In this document: positions 1 to 8,980 of the stretch, piece after piece
Layout of the letters: each line of letters starts with the position of its first letter
Position numbering within the stretch: position 1 is the stretch's first letter
DNA from: Microbulbifer elongatus
GTDB lineage: Bacteria > Pseudomonadota > Gammaproteobacteria > Pseudomonadales > Cellvibrionaceae
Assembly (NCBI RefSeq): GCF_020524885.1
Contig: NZ_JAIVKJ010000001.1
Location: 992,001 to 1,056,000 of the forward strand
Direction of reading: 5' to 3'
DNA: 64,000 nt
Program-made: the position numbers and the translations under genes
The notes under the pieces: model-generated
Seen by the model: the letters and a program-made list of their open reading frames with translations, nothing else
Told to the model about the DNA's origin: nothing
The model's database searches: none

Positions 1-1
1 T

Positions 2-259
2 TCCTACGCCATTTTCTCTCGTATGCTGCACACGCCTTGGGTTTCCCTTCCCAATCTGCTGGCACAGCGCGAGCTGGTGCCGGAGATCCTTCAGGATGAT
101 GCAACGCCGGAAGCGTTGGGTGCGGCGGTGCTGAATTATTTCGAGGATCCGCTGCTGGGTGATCGCCTGCGCAGGGAGTTCAGCGAACTACACCAGCAAT
201 TGCGTCGCGACGCCTCCGAAAAAGCCGCGGATGCTGTCTGCAGTCTGATCAATCGATAA
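2..259 (+). CDS. lpxB: Lipid-A-disaccharide synthase, C-terminal part
   Basis: This is the last 85 codons or so of a gene that enters from the left edge. The reading frame is open from base 2, before the first visible ATG at 23, so the gene is cut by the window and not short. The segment [19 protein letters not shown] is the conserved LpxB C-terminal stretch. LpxB condenses UDP-2,3-diacylglucosamine with lipid X on the inner membrane to make the lipid A disaccharide. It is followed 20 bp later by rnhB, a pairing typical of Gammaproteobacteria. The call rests on this motif and on the neighbour. Confidence 0.85.
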   Translation, partial: SYAIFSRMLHTPWVSLPNLLAQRELVPEILQDDATPEALGAAVLNYFEDPLLGDRLRREFSELHQQLRRDASEKAADAVCSLINR

Positions 260-279
260 CTCTGATTCGAAAAACTCCA

Positions 280-894
280 ATGAAATCCAAATCCCCCCTC
301 CCACCCTATGTGTGCAGCTATTCCGGCGATCTTCTGGCGGGGGTCGATGAAGTGGGGCGCGGGCCCCTCGCTGGGGATGTGGTAGCGGCCGCGGTGATTC
401 TCGATCCGCAGAACCCCATTCCCGGGCTGGCTGACTCGAAAAAACTGTCTGAGAAAAAGCGCGAACAGCTGTTTGATGAAATTCGGGAAAAGGCCCTGAG
501 TTTTGCGATCGCTCGCGCTACCGTCGATGAAATCGACCAGCTCAATATCCTGCACGCGAGTCTGCTGGCGATGAAGCGCGCTGTAGAGCAGTTGTCGGTA
601 CAGCCGGAGTTTGTGCTGGTGGATGGCAATCGCAAACCGCGCTGGCACTACGAGTGTGATACGGTAGTGAAGGGCGATGACCGGGTTGCGGCGATTGCTG
701 CGGCTTCGATATTGGCCAAGGTCACGCGAGACCGTGAGATGGTCGAGCTGGATAAGGTCTACCCGGGCTACGGCCTGGCTGGACACAAGGGGTATCCAAC
801 CAAGGTTCATATGGAAGCGCTCGAGAGGCTGGGTGCGACGCCGGCCCACCGCAAAAGTTTTGCGCCGGTGAGGCGGCAGCTGGAACTGATATAG
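280..894 (+). CDS. rnhB: Ribonuclease HII
   Basis: The 204-residue protein cleaves the RNA strand of RNA-DNA hybrids, including single ribonucleotides left in DNA. The signature [14 protein letters not shown] lies near residues 21-34, with catalytic Asp23 and Glu24. DSKKL, the VDGN segment and [19 protein letters not shown] complete the family pattern. The length is normal for bacterial RNase HII. It lies just downstream of lpxB, probably in one transcript. In many relatives dnaE follows, but here the next gene is a convergent membrane protein. Confidence 0.97.
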   Translation: MKSKSPLPPYVCSYSGDLLAGVDEVGRGPLAGDVVAAAVILDPQNPIPGLADSKKLSEKKREQLFDEIREKALSFAIARATVDEIDQLNILHASLLAMKRAVEQLSVQPEFVLVDGNRKPRWHYECDTVVKGDDRVAAIAAASILAKVTRDREMVELDKVYPGYGLAGHKGYPTKVHMEALERLGATPAHRKSFAPVRRQLELI

Positions 895-921
895 CGCGGG
901 AGCTGAGGTGTTGGAGCTGGC

Positions 922-2190
922 TTAGCTCGCCTTTTTCACTCGCGCGCTGGTGATCATCTTGTCGGACACTTCCACAATTTCAATCAGGTAGTCCTGGATA
1001 TACAGGCTGATATTGCCCTCCGGAATACTTTCCAGGTGCTCCATGATCAGGCCGTTAAAGGTCTTGGGGCCATCAGTGGGTAGATGCCAGTGCAGGGTGC
1101 GGTTGATTTCCCGGATCGATGTACCGCCATCCACCAGATACCAGCCATCTTGCTGCTCGACAATTTCCTCGTCGTCGCTGGGTACCGGGCTCGCGGTAAA
1201 GTCTCCGACGATTTCTTCCAGTAGGTCTTCCAGGGTCACGATCCCCATTACCTCGCCGTATTCATCCACTACCAGCCCCATACGCCGTTTTTTCTGCTGA
1301 AAATTCATCAGCAGGGTGGGCAGGGGGGTGGCCTCCGGGACGAAATAGGGCTCGTTGAGGTGGGATTTCAGGGTCTCGGCGGTGAGGTCTTTGGGGCCGT
1401 CGCGCAGAATCTGCGCCGCGCGGCGCAGGTGCAGTATGCCGACCACCTGATTGATGTCGCCACGATATACCGGCAGGCGGGTATAGCTGCTCTCCGCCAG
1501 TTGCTGCAGTATTTCCTCCGCGGAGTTGTCCAGATCGACACCGATCACCTCGTTGCGGGGGATCATGATGTCTTCCACCGTCGCCTGGTCCAGGTCCAGC
1601 ACGTTCAGCAGCATGCCTTTGTGCTTGGTCGGTAGCAGGGCGCCGGATTCAAAAACCACAGTACGCAACTCTTCCGGGGCCAGATGTTCCGCCTCTGACT
1701 CCTTGCCTGCCTCGACGCCAACCAGGCGCGCCAGTGCGTTGGACACGCTTCCGACCAGCCAGACAAAGGGGGACAGCAGCCACAGCAGGGGGCGCAGTAT
1801 CACGCTGGCGGGGAAGGCAATTTTTTCCGGGTGCAGTGCGGCAATGGTCTTTGGGGTGACCTCGGCAAAGATCAGCACGATGACGGTCAGCGCTGCAGTG
1901 GCATACCAGACGCCGGCCTCGCCGTAGAGGCGGGTAAACACGGCACCGGCAATCACCGAGGCGAGAATATTCACCATGTTGTTGCCGATCAGGATCACGC
2001 CAATCAGCTTGTCGGGGCGCGCCAGCAGCTCGGTGGCACGCTTGGCACCGCGGTGCCCGCTCTTCGCCTGGTGGCGCAGGCGGTAGCGGTTCAGGGCCAT
2101 CATGCTGGTTTCTGAGCTCGAGAAGAAGGCGGAAATGACTATCAGCAGGCCTATTAATCCAAATAACAGGCCGGGAGGCAGGTCGTTCAA
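922..2190 (-). CDS. CorB/HlyC family membrane protein (DUF21-CBS-CorC)
   Basis: The 422-residue protein has the three-part layout of the CNNM/CorB family: an N-terminal DUF21 membrane domain (about residues 1-180, four hydrophobic segments, with the conserved FFSSSETSMMALNRYR stretch), a CBS pair (about 195-330, with DIMIPRNEV and DEYGEVMGIVTLEDLLEEIVGD), and a C-terminal CorC/HlyC domain. Members are linked to magnesium and cobalt transport or resistance in the inner membrane. The gene is convergent with rnhB. In Pseudomonas-type genomes this gene commonly sits beside the ypjD homologue and ffh, as here. The transported ion is not evident from sequence. Confidence 0.9.
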   Translation of the reverse strand: MNDLPPGLLFGLIGLLIVISAFFSSSETSMMALNRYRLRHQAKSGHRGAKRATELLARPDKLIGVILIGNNMVNILASVIAGAVFTRLYGEAGVWYATAALTVIVLIFAEVTPKTIAALHPEKIAFPASVILRPLLWLLSPFVWLVGSVSNALARLVGVEAGKESEAEHLAPEELRTVVFESGALLPTKHKGMLLNVLDLDQATVEDIMIPRNEVIGVDLDNSAEEILQQLAESSYTRLPVYRGDINQVVGILHLRRAAQILRDGPKDLTAETLKSHLNEPYFVPEATPLPTLLMNFQQKKRRMGLVVDEYGEVMGIVTLEDLLEEIVGDFTASPVPSDDEEIVEQQDGWYLVDGGTSIREINRTLHWHLPTDGPKTFNGLIMEHLESIPEGNISLYIQDYLIEIVEVSDKMITSARVKKAS

Positions 2191-2258
2191 GGGGGAACTC
2201 TTTCTATTGAATCAGGGCGATATTGGATTAGATCTGTGAATGCCGCAAGTCGGCAGTC

Positions 2259-3062
2259 TCAGCCTCGGGGGAAAATGACTTCGAGAGCCAGCTTGCTGCC
2301 AAAAAATGCCAGCATCAGCACCGCAAAAGCAGACAGGGTCCAGCGTACGGCCGTATTCCCACGCCAGCCATTTTTCCAGTGGCCCCAGAGCAGGATGCTG
2401 TAAAGGATCCACGCGAGTATCGACAGCGTCGTCTTGTGCACCAGATGCTGGGCAAACAGGTCGTCCACGAACAGTGCACCGGTCACTAGGGAGGCGGTGA
2501 GCAGCAGCTGGCCAAACGCTACCAGGCCAAACAGCAGGCTCTCCATAGTTTGCAGCGGAGGCAGCAGGCGGCTAATGCCGGATGGGCGGTGGTTGTGCAA
2601 CTGCTGGTTGAGCCAGTAAAGGTAGATAGCCTGCAGGGTTGCCAGGGTCAGCAGGGAGTAGGCTGAGATCGAAAGCAGGGCGTGGGCGGCAATACCCGGC
2701 GATATATCTGCCTGTGGTGATACGCCGCCCCAGGCGTGTACCGCTGCCATTTCGGACAGGGCTGCCAGGGGGGCAAGGGCCAAAACGAGCAGGGTGAGCC
2801 TGTGCTTGAGGGAAAGAAAAAGCAGCAGCAGTGCCACAGCCCAGGTGATCAGGGACAGCATGGCTGACAGGTCGAATCGAAAGCCATTGTCCGTCAGCAG
2901 TACGAACCTCAGGGTGATGGCGTGGGCCGCTACCGCGCACGCGAACAGTGCCGTCAGCAGGGGCTGCAGGCGCGCTTGTGATTGGCGAGACAGGCTGACA
3001 GCCGCTACTACTGTAGTGGCCAGATAAAGTGCAATTGCCGTCCAGTGGGCGAACGCCGCCAT
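2259..3062 (-). CDS. ypjD: CcsA/YpjD-like inner-membrane protein
   Basis: The 267-residue protein is mostly hydrophobic with about eight predicted membrane spans. It resembles the cytochrome c assembly (CcmC/CcsA) fold, with histidine-containing segments such as GIAAHALLSISAYSLL and HKTTLSILAWILYSILLWGH. Family members handle haem or assist membrane protein assembly; the exact role of YpjD is unsettled. It lies between the CorB-like gene and the divergent ffh gene, the usual place for ypjD. About 170 bp separate it from ffh, enough for two divergent promoters. Confidence 0.82.
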   Translation of the reverse strand: MAAFAHWTAIALYLATTVVAAVSLSRQSQARLQPLLTALFACAVAAHAITLRFVLLTDNGFRFDLSAMLSLITWAVALLLLFLSLKHRLTLLVLALAPLAALSEMAAVHAWGGVSPQADISPGIAAHALLSISAYSLLTLATLQAIYLYWLNQQLHNHRPSGISRLLPPLQTMESLLFGLVAFGQLLLTASLVTGALFVDDLFAQHLVHKTTLSILAWILYSILLWGHWKNGWRGNTAVRWTLSAFAVLMLAFFGSKLALEVIFPRG

Positions 3063-3160
3063 GTAGGGTGATTCCGTCTTGCTGTTTTTATAGGTAAAGG
3101 TTATAGGTTCCGGGCGGGCAGTGTGTCACAGCGCGCCTGTGCTGGAAAGCCCGCCTGGGC

Positions 3161-3166
3161 TATACT
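3161..3166 (+). promoter_or_regulatory. Probable -10 element of the ffh promoter
   Basis: TATACT matches five of six consensus bases, lies 65 bp before the ffh start and is followed by a GC-rich discriminator. No convincing -35 box is visible at 16-18 bp spacing, so this is tentative. Confidence 0.35.
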
Positions 3167-3230
3167 GCCGCGTTTTTGGGGTACCGGTAGTTGCCGGCCC
3201 ACCACGGCTCTTACGATTTGAGAAGGTGAT

Positions 3231-4658
3231 ATGTTCGATAACCTGAGCGACCGTCTGTCGTCGGCACTGAAAAAAGTCACAGGTAAAGCGCGTCTGACGG
3301 ATGACAATATCCGCGACACCTTGCGCGAAGTGCGCAAGGCCCTGCTGGAGGCGGATGTGGCGCTGCCGGTGGTTAAGGAATTTGTTCAGCAGGTACGTAC
3401 CGCGGCAGTGGGCCAGAAGGTTAGCAAGGCGCTCAACCCCGGTCAGCAGTTTGTCAAGATTGTTCAGGATGAGCTGGTCAAGGTCATGGGTGAGGCGGCC
3501 ACGCCGCTGAACCTGGCAGTGCAGCCGCCGGCAGTCATCCTGATGGCGGGCCTGCAGGGCGCGGGTAAGACCACCAGCGTGGCCAAGCTCTCCAAGTATC
3601 TGCAGGAGCGCGAAAAGAAGAAGGTCATGGTGGTGAGTGCGGACGTCTATCGTCCCGCCGCGATCAAGCAGCTGGAAACCCTGGCGGGTGAGGTGGGTGC
3701 ACTGTTTCATCCGTCTGAGCCCGATCAGAAGCCGGTGGATATCGCCAAAGGTGCCGTGGAAGCTGCGCGCAAGCAGTTCGCCGATGTGCTGATCGTGGAT
3801 ACCGCCGGTCGCCTGCACATCGATGATCAATTAATGGATGAAATCCGCGAACTTCATGAAGTGCTGGATCCAGCCGAGACCCTGTTCGTTATCGACGCCA
3901 TGATCGGTCAGGATGCGGTGAATACGGCCAGTGCGTTTAATGAGGCTCTGCCTCTGACTGGTGTGGTGCTGACCAAAGCCGACGGCGATGCCCGTGGCGG
4001 TGCTGCGCTGTCTGTGCGCCACGTTACTGGTAAGCCGATCAAGTTTATCGGTGTCGGTGAAAAGACCGATGCGCTGGAAACCTTCCATCCGGACCGGATC
4101 GCGTCGCGCATCCTGGGCATGGGCGACATTCTCTCCCTGATCGAACAGGCTGAGCAGACCATCGACAAGTCGAAGGCTGAAAAGCTGGTCAAGAAGGTGC
4201 AGAAGGGCAAGGGCTTCGATCTGGAAGATCTGCGCGATCAGCTGCAGCAAATGCAGAATATGGGCGGCCTCGGTGCGCTAATGGACAAAATGCCCGGTAT
4301 GGGTGGGTTGGCCCAGGCAGCGCAGCAGGCGGATATGGGTAAGGAATTCCGCCGTATGGATGCCCTGATCAGTTCCATGACCCCGGACGAGCGCCGCAAC
4401 CCAGAGTTGCTGAATGGTTCCCGCAAGCGCCGCATCACGGCGGGGTCGGGCACGCAGATCCAGGATCTGAACCGCCTGCTCAAGCAGCACAAGCAAATGG
4501 GCAAGATGATGAAAAAGCTCAAGGGCGGCGGCATGGGCAAGATGATGCGCGGCCTGGGTGGTCTTCCCGGTATGGGCGGCGGCGCTGGTGGTATGGGCGG
4601 TGCCGGTGGCCTGGGTGGCATGCCCGGCGGCCTGCCGCCTGGATTTCGTAAAAAGTAA
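3231..4658 (+). CDS. ffh: Signal recognition particle GTPase Ffh
   Basis: Ffh binds 4.5S RNA and hydrophobic signal sequences and brings translating ribosomes to FtsY at the membrane. The 475-residue protein has the helical N domain, a G domain with P-loop GLQGAGKTT (residues 107-115), then DTAGR and TKADGDARGG, and a methionine-rich M domain with MxxMxxMGGLGAL helices and the RNA-binding segment SRKRRITAGSGT. The C-terminus is a low-complexity Gly/Met tail (GMGG-type repeats), a common length-variable end. It is read away from ypjD and precedes the rpsP operon in the standard order. Confidence 0.98.
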   Translation: MFDNLSDRLSSALKKVTGKARLTDDNIRDTLREVRKALLEADVALPVVKEFVQQVRTAAVGQKVSKALNPGQQFVKIVQDELVKVMGEAATPLNLAVQPPAVILMAGLQGAGKTTSVAKLSKYLQEREKKKVMVVSADVYRPAAIKQLETLAGEVGALFHPSEPDQKPVDIAKGAVEAARKQFADVLIVDTAGRLHIDDQLMDEIRELHEVLDPAETLFVIDAMIGQDAVNTASAFNEALPLTGVVLTKADGDARGGAALSVRHVTGKPIKFIGVGEKTDALETFHPDRIASRILGMGDILSLIEQAEQTIDKSKAEKLVKKVQKGKGFDLEDLRDQLQQMQNMGGLGALMDKMPGMGGLAQAAQQADMGKEFRRMDALISSMTPDERRNPELLNGSRKRRITAGSGTQIQDLNRLLKQHKQMGKMMKKLKGGGMGKMMRGLGGLPGMGGGAGGMGGAGGLGGMPGGLPPGFRKK

Positions 4659-4735
4659 GTTGGGGTCTCTCTTGTTCCGGTAACCCTGGCGGACAGTCCC
4701 GGATTTTCGGGCGTTGTGGCGTATTTATTCGCCGC

Positions 4736-4764
4736 TATACAAACCGTAAACCGTGCATTAGAAT
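4736..4764 (+). promoter_or_regulatory. Probable promoter of the rpsP operon
   Basis: TATACA (4736-4741) and TAGAAT (4759-4764) are separated by exactly 17 bp, each matching sigma-70 consensus at four to five positions. Transcription would start near 4771 and give a leader of about 150 nt ahead of rpsP. Confidence 0.6.
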
Positions 4765-4775
4765 ACGCCGCCTTT

Positions 4776-4895
4776 CAGCTAGCCCTATGGCTGCTGAGTG
4801 TTGATTTAAAAGCAGATTTTGTTTCGGCTGTTTTGTCGGGCAGGGTCTGAAATACCGCCGTGAGGCGGGATATACCGGTCACAAAGGGTGACTGG
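4776..4895 (+). promoter_or_regulatory. Structured leader of rpsP with three hairpins
   Basis: Three stems can be drawn. The first is 4776-4796, CAGC-(T)-AGCC closing on GGCT-GCTG with a CTAT loop. The second is 4855-4868, CCGCC-GTGA-GGCGG. The third is 4875-4895, an 8-bp stem with one G-T pair and loop AAAGG. The second stem has the same GTGA loop and GCC/GGC core as two hairpins before rplS, the last gene of the operon. A role in translation control of ribosomal protein genes is inferred, not shown. Confidence 0.5.
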
Positions 4896-4922
4896 TGAGT
4901 GTTGAAACTACAGGATAGCTAC

Positions 4923-5162
4923 ATGGTAACCATTCGTTTGGCTCGTGGCGGTGCGAAGAAGCGCCCGTTTTATCACCTGACTGTGACCGACAGCCGCAAA
5001 TCCCGCGACGGTCGTTTCATTGAGCGTGTTGGCTTCTTCAACCCGGTAGCCCGTGGTCAGGAAGAGCGTCTGCGTGTTGACCGCGAACGCGTTGAGTTCT
5101 GGGTAGGCCAGGGCGCACAGGTTTCCGACCGCGTCAGCAAGCTGCTGAAAGAATCTGCCTGA
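4923..5162 (+). CDS. rpsP: Small ribosomal subunit protein bS16
   Basis: The 79-residue protein starts [17 protein letters not shown], the universal bS16 N-terminus, and continues with the conserved [19 protein letters not shown]. The reading frame is open upstream to 4899, but the ATG at 4923 gives the family start, and AGGAT lies just before it. bS16 binds 16S rRNA and is needed for 30S assembly. It is the first gene of rpsP-rimM-trmD-rplS. Confidence 0.98.
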   Translation: MVTIRLARGGAKKRPFYHLTVTDSRKSRDGRFIERVGFFNPVARGQEERLRVDRERVEFWVGQGAQVSDRVSKLLKESA

Positions 5163-5201
5163 TTTCTATCTGCCCATTAGTCTGTATTCCGGGGTATCTC
5201 T

Positions 5202-5780
5202 GTGGCTGAGCATTCGGTAGTTGGTGAAGATCTGGTTACCGTAGGCCGTATTACCACAGTGTACGGAGTACGCGGTTGGGTGAAGGTGCACTCCTTTACC
5301 GAGCCGATGGACAATATCCTGCAGTTCTCCCGCTGGTGGCTTGCCGCTGCCGGCCAGAGTAGCGAGCAGGGGCAAGGGGCAGGGGGAACGGCGAACTGGC
5401 AACCTCTTGAGATCGACCAAGGCAAACGCCACGGCAAAGGCCTGATCGTACATATCAAGGGAGTGGACGACCGCGATCTCGCGGCACAGTTCTGCCAGAG
5501 AGATATCGCCATTGACGGCAGTGAAATGCCGCAATTGGACGAAGGTGAATACTACTGGCATCAGCTGCAGGGCCTGCAGGTGGTGAGCCAGTTTGAAGGT
5601 CGCGAATTCCGCTTCGGTGAAGTGGTGCGACTGATGGAAACCGGTGCCAACGATGTCATGGTGGTGCGCGGTGGAGACGACGGGCGCGAGCGCCTGATCC
5701 CGTATCTGCCTGGCGAATACATCACCAGTGTTGACCTGAAAGCGGGCCAGATTACCGTCGATTGGGACCCCGAGTTCTGA
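5202..5780 (+). CDS. rimM: Ribosome maturation factor RimM
   Basis: RimM helps mature the 3' domain of the 30S subunit near uS19. The 192-residue protein has an N-terminal RimM beta-barrel ([20 protein letters not shown]) and a C-terminal PRC-barrel domain ([11 protein letters not shown] ... [10 protein letters not shown]). The start is GTG. The segment around residues 50-65 is a Gly/Gln/Ser-rich insert and is the variable part of the family. Its stop codon overlaps the trmD start in TGATG, which suggests translational coupling. Confidence 0.97.
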   Translation: MAEHSVVGEDLVTVGRITTVYGVRGWVKVHSFTEPMDNILQFSRWWLAAAGQSSEQGQGAGGTANWQPLEIDQGKRHGKGLIVHIKGVDDRDLAAQFCQRDIAIDGSEMPQLDEGEYYWHQLQGLQVVSQFEGREFRFGEVVRLMETGANDVMVVRGGDDGRERLIPYLPGEYITSVDLKAGQITVDWDPEF

Positions 5781-6565
5781 TGACGGATGAGCGTGTCGCC
5801 ATACCCAGGCGCGTGGCCTTGGTAAGTATCTTTCCGGAGATGTTTGCCGCACTGACCGACTATGGTATCAGTGGTCGGGCCGTGAAAGACGGCTTGCTGG
5901 AAGTGCGCTGCTGGAATCCGCGGGATTTCACCAGTGACAGGCATCGCACCGTGGACGATCGCCCCTACGGCGGAGGTCCCGGCATGGTGATGCTGGCGGA
6001 GCCTCTTACTCAGGCACTGCGCGAGGCGCGCGCCTGGGCGGAAGAGCTCGGCCCTACACGGTCAATCTACCTGTCCCCCCAGGGGCGGCAGCTGGATCAG
6101 GCCGGTGTGGAGAGTCTCGCCCAAAGTGGCAATCTGGTTTTGTTGGCCGGTCGCTACGAGGGTGTGGACGAGCGCGTGGTGGAGTCATTGATCGATGAAG
6201 AGTGGTCGATCGGGGACTACGTCCTGAGTGGTGGCGAGCTCGCTGCCATGGTGCTGGTAGACGCGGTGACGCGATTGATACCGGGTGCGCTGGGGCACGA
6301 TCAGTCGGCGGTGGAGGACTCCTTCGCCCAGGGACTGCTCGACTGCCCGCATTACACTCGCCCTGAGGATTATCAGGGCAGCCGGGTTCCGGAAGTACTG
6401 CTTTCCGGCAACCATGAAAAAATACGCCGCTGGCGCCTCAAACAGGCCTTGGGGCGCACGCAGCAGCGCAGGCCGGACCTTCTGGAAAAGCTGGCGCTGA
6501 CCCCGGAACAGGCGCAACTGTTGGAAGAGTTCCTGCAGGAATCGCCCCCCGGGAAACAGAATTAA
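5780..6565 (+). CDS. trmD: tRNA (guanine-N1-)-methyltransferase
   Basis: TrmD methylates G37 of tRNAs with GNN anticodons and prevents +1 frameshifting. The 261-residue SPOUT enzyme shows VSIFPEMF, the [13 protein letters not shown] active-site stretch, the AdoMet knot segments [13 protein letters not shown] and [13 protein letters not shown], and the D-S residues AVEDSF of the catalytic loop. The ATG at 5780 overlaps the rimM stop; a TTG 18 bases upstream is in frame but would add an unusual N-terminus. Confidence 0.97.
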   Translation: MTDERVAIPRRVALVSIFPEMFAALTDYGISGRAVKDGLLEVRCWNPRDFTSDRHRTVDDRPYGGGPGMVMLAEPLTQALREARAWAEELGPTRSIYLSPQGRQLDQAGVESLAQSGNLVLLAGRYEGVDERVVESLIDEEWSIGDYVLSGGELAAMVLVDAVTRLIPGALGHDQSAVEDSFAQGLLDCPHYTRPEDYQGSRVPEVLLSGNHEKIRRWRLKQALGRTQQRRPDLLEKLALTPEQAQLLEEFLQESPPGKQN

Positions 6566-6573
6566 TATCGGAT

Positions 6574-6617
6574 TCGCCGTGAGGCGAGAGTAATTCGGTG
6601 ATCTAGCCGTGAGGCTA
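6574..6617 (+). promoter_or_regulatory. Two tandem GTGA-loop hairpins in the rplS leader
   Basis: TCGCC-GTGA-GGCGA (6574-6587) and TAGCC-GTGA-GGCTA (6604-6617) are 5-bp stems with the same GNRA-type loop. The second pair changes from C-G to A-T with both sides altered, so pairing is kept. The ribosome-binding GGAG follows at 6631. The same motif lies before rpsP. They may bind a ribosomal protein or stabilise the rplS part of the mRNA; this is inference. Confidence 0.55.
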
Positions 6618-6642
6618 CATAAACCCTTTTGGAGAACTCCAA

Positions 6643-6993
6643 ATGACTAACAAAATCATCCAGCAGCTGGAAACTGAGCAGCTCAAAGCAGAACTGCCTG
6701 AATTTGCCCCGGGCGACACCATTGTCGTTCAGGTAAAGGTAAAAGAAGGTAACCGTGAGCGTCTGCAGGCGTTTGAAGGTGTGGTAATTGGCAAGCGTAA
6801 CCGCGGCCTGAACTCTTCTTTCACCGTGCGTAAAATCTCCCACGGTGTTGGTGTAGAGCGTACCTTCCAGACTCACAGCCCGCTGGTAGATAGCATTGCA
6901 GTGAAGCGTCGTGGTGACGTTCGTCAGGCCAAGCTGTACTACCTGCGCAACCTGACTGGTAAGGCTGCACGTATCAAGGAAAAACTCGGCTGA
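6643..6993 (+). CDS. rplS: Large ribosomal subunit protein bL19
   Basis: The 116-residue protein has the typical bL19 features: [45 protein letters not shown] and a basic C-terminus with [19 protein letters not shown]. bL19 lies at the 30S-50S interface. It is the last gene of the operon and ends at a strong terminator. The ATG is preceded by GGAG with 8 bp spacing. Confidence 0.98.
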   Translation: MTNKIIQQLETEQLKAELPEFAPGDTIVVQVKVKEGNRERLQAFEGVVIGKRNRGLNSSFTVRKISHGVGVERTFQTHSPLVDSIAVKRRGDVRQAKLYYLRNLTGKAARIKEKLG

Positions 6994-7009
6994 GTTTCTT
7001 TCTGAGTAC

Positions 7010-7040
7010 AAAAAAACCGGAGCTTGTCTCCGGTTTTTTT
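7010..7040 (+). terminator. Rho-independent terminator after rplS
   Basis: An A-run leads into CCGGAG, loop CTTGT, CTCCGG, then seven Ts. It ends the rpsP operon. Confidence 0.9.
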
Positions 7041-7108
7041 GTGCCTGAAAAAACCGCTTCCGCGATGCCGTATCCCCATTTTTCTGGGCTCTGTGATTTA
7101 ATGCCGCA

Positions 7109-8011
7109 ATGAATGTTTTCTCCGATGCACCGCAATTGATTACCGCCTGGCTAGATATGCTGTGGGCCGAGCGCGGTGTCAGTGAGCACACCCGTGCTGC
7201 CTATGGGCGTGATCTGAGGGCGTTTGTTTCTTATTGTGAGGGTATTGGCAAGGATCTCGGTCAGGTCGCAAGAGAGGATATTCTCTCTTATCTGGGCGTG
7301 CGACACGCCGCCGGCCAGTCTGCCCGCTCCAGTGCCCGGGCGCTTGCGGCGTTGCGCAGTTTCTATCGCCACTGCTTGCGCCAGCGGTTGATGGAGCACG
7401 ACCCGGTCGCACTGGTCGACAATCCGAAGATGCCCAAGTCCCTTCCCAAATCCCTTTCGGAAGGCGATGTGGAGGCGCTGCTGCAAGCGCCGGACACAGA
7501 AACCCCCATCGGTCTGCGTGATCGGGCTATGTTCGAGCTGCTGTACGCTTGCGGTCTGCGGGTCAGTGAGCTGGTGGAGCTCAATATGTCCCAACTCAAT
7601 CTGCGCCAGGGGGTGGTGCGGGTTTTCGGCAAGGGCAGTAAGGAGCGCCTGGTGCCCATGGGGCAGGCGGCCGAGCGCTGGCTGGAAAACTACCTGCGTA
7701 GCGCCAGGCCACAGTTGCTGGCGATGGGGGAGAGCGATGCCTGCTTTCCCGGGCGCTCCGGTCATGCCATGACCCGGCAGACTTTCTGGTACCGGATCAA
7801 GCACTGGGCAAAAGTGGCTGGGATTGAGAAACCCTTGTCGCCGCACACCCTGCGCCACGCATTCGCCACGCATCTGTTGAATCACGGGGCCGACCTTAGG
7901 GTTGTGCAGCTACTGCTGGGGCACTCTGACCTGTCGACTACCCAGATTTACACCGCAGTGGCGCGGGCCCGTTTGCAGGCCTTGCACGGGGAGCATCATC
8001 CTCGGGGGTGA
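7109..8011 (+). CDS. xerD: Site-specific tyrosine recombinase XerD
   Basis: XerD acts with XerC at dif to resolve chromosome dimers under FtsK control. The 300-residue protein has the N-terminal SAM-like core-binding domain and a catalytic domain with Arg151 (CGLRVSE), Lys175 (GKGSKER), His246-x-x-Arg249 (HTLRH), His272 (LLGHSDLST) and nucleophile Tyr281. The lineup matches XerD better than XerC, and the downstream dsbC-hom-thrC order is the usual xerD setting. Confidence 0.96.
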   Translation: MNVFSDAPQLITAWLDMLWAERGVSEHTRAAYGRDLRAFVSYCEGIGKDLGQVAREDILSYLGVRHAAGQSARSSARALAALRSFYRHCLRQRLMEHDPVALVDNPKMPKSLPKSLSEGDVEALLQAPDTETPIGLRDRAMFELLYACGLRVSELVELNMSQLNLRQGVVRVFGKGSKERLVPMGQAAERWLENYLRSARPQLLAMGESDACFPGRSGHAMTRQTFWYRIKHWAKVAGIEKPLSPHTLRHAFATHLLNHGADLRVVQLLLGHSDLSTTQIYTAVARARLQALHGEHHPRG

Positions 8012-8151
8012 TCCGTTCGTGGAAATTGTGATCTGCCTGTAGTAAAACGCGCCTTGGCCTCTCGTGCGCGAGTGGTAAGTGCCATACTGGGCTGAACCCT
8101 CGACCGCGCGCGCGGTCTGATAAAGACGAATAATCTGGAGCGAACCGAACC

Positions 8152-8904
8152 ATGACATTTCTTGCCAAGCCACTCTCCGTCCTGGCTGCCCTCTCTACTT
8201 CTCTGTTGCTGGGGCAGGTAGCGTTCGCAGATGTGGATGAAGCTGTTGCCAAGCAGATCAAGGCCAAGCTGACTGCCGGCAACCCACAGGCAACCTTTGG
8301 TGACGTACGCGAAAGCCCGGTACCGGGTTTGTATGAGGTGGATGTGAACGGCGGCAACGTCCTGTTCGTCTCAAAAGACGGTGGTCACTTTATTGCCGGC
8401 GACATGTTCGAAGTGGGGCCGCAACAGGTGGTGAACCTCTCTGAGCAGCGTCGTGGGCTGCATCGCGCGGAAGTGATGGGGCAACAGGACACCAAAGATA
8501 TGATTGTGTTTTCCCCTAAAGGGAAAGCCAAAGCGCATATCTACGTGTTTACCGATGTGGACTGCGGCTACTGCCGCAAGCTGCACGAAGACGTGCCCGA
8601 GCTGAATCGTCGCGGTATCGAAGTGCGTTACCTGGCGTTCCCCCGTGCTGGAATCAACTCCGTTGGTTATCGCAAGCTGGCCACAGCCTGGTGCGCGGAT
8701 GACCCGAACAAGACCCTGACCGACCTCAAAAACCGCAAGAATGTGTCACTGGAGGTGTGTAAAAACAACCCGGTAGCGGCCCAATACAAAATGGGTAATG
8801 AGGTGATCGACGTACGTGGTACACCGACTATCGTGATGGAAGATGGCACCGTGGTGCCCGGTTACATTCCGCCGGCAACCCTGGCCAAAGCGCTGGGTAT
8901 CTGA
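8152..8904 (+). CDS. dsbC: Thiol:disulfide interchange protein DsbC
   Basis: DsbC is the periplasmic disulfide isomerase, kept reduced by DsbD. The 250-residue precursor has a signal peptide (residues 1-26, cleavage likely after AFA), an N-terminal dimerisation domain (about 27-90) and a thioredoxin-fold domain with CGYC (Cys138, Cys141) and the cis-proline segment RGTPTIV. A second cysteine pair (AWCADD ... EVCKNN) is also typical. It lies between xerD and hom, the conserved Pseudomonas-type order. A 16-bp palindrome sits about 35 bp before the start. Confidence 0.95.
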   Translation: MTFLAKPLSVLAALSTSLLLGQVAFADVDEAVAKQIKAKLTAGNPQATFGDVRESPVPGLYEVDVNGGNVLFVSKDGGHFIAGDMFEVGPQQVVNLSEQRRGLHRAEVMGQQDTKDMIVFSPKGKAKAHIYVFTDVDCGYCRKLHEDVPELNRRGIEVRYLAFPRAGINSVGYRKLATAWCADDPNKTLTDLKNRKNVSLEVCKNNPVAAQYKMGNEVIDVRGTPTIVMEDGTVVPGYIPPATLAKALGI

Positions 8905-8980
8905 GCCGGTCTGATCAAGACGGGTTCAGGCCAGGTTTTTGTCTCGGGGTAATTCCCGGGGCAATAAGAAGACGAATAAA

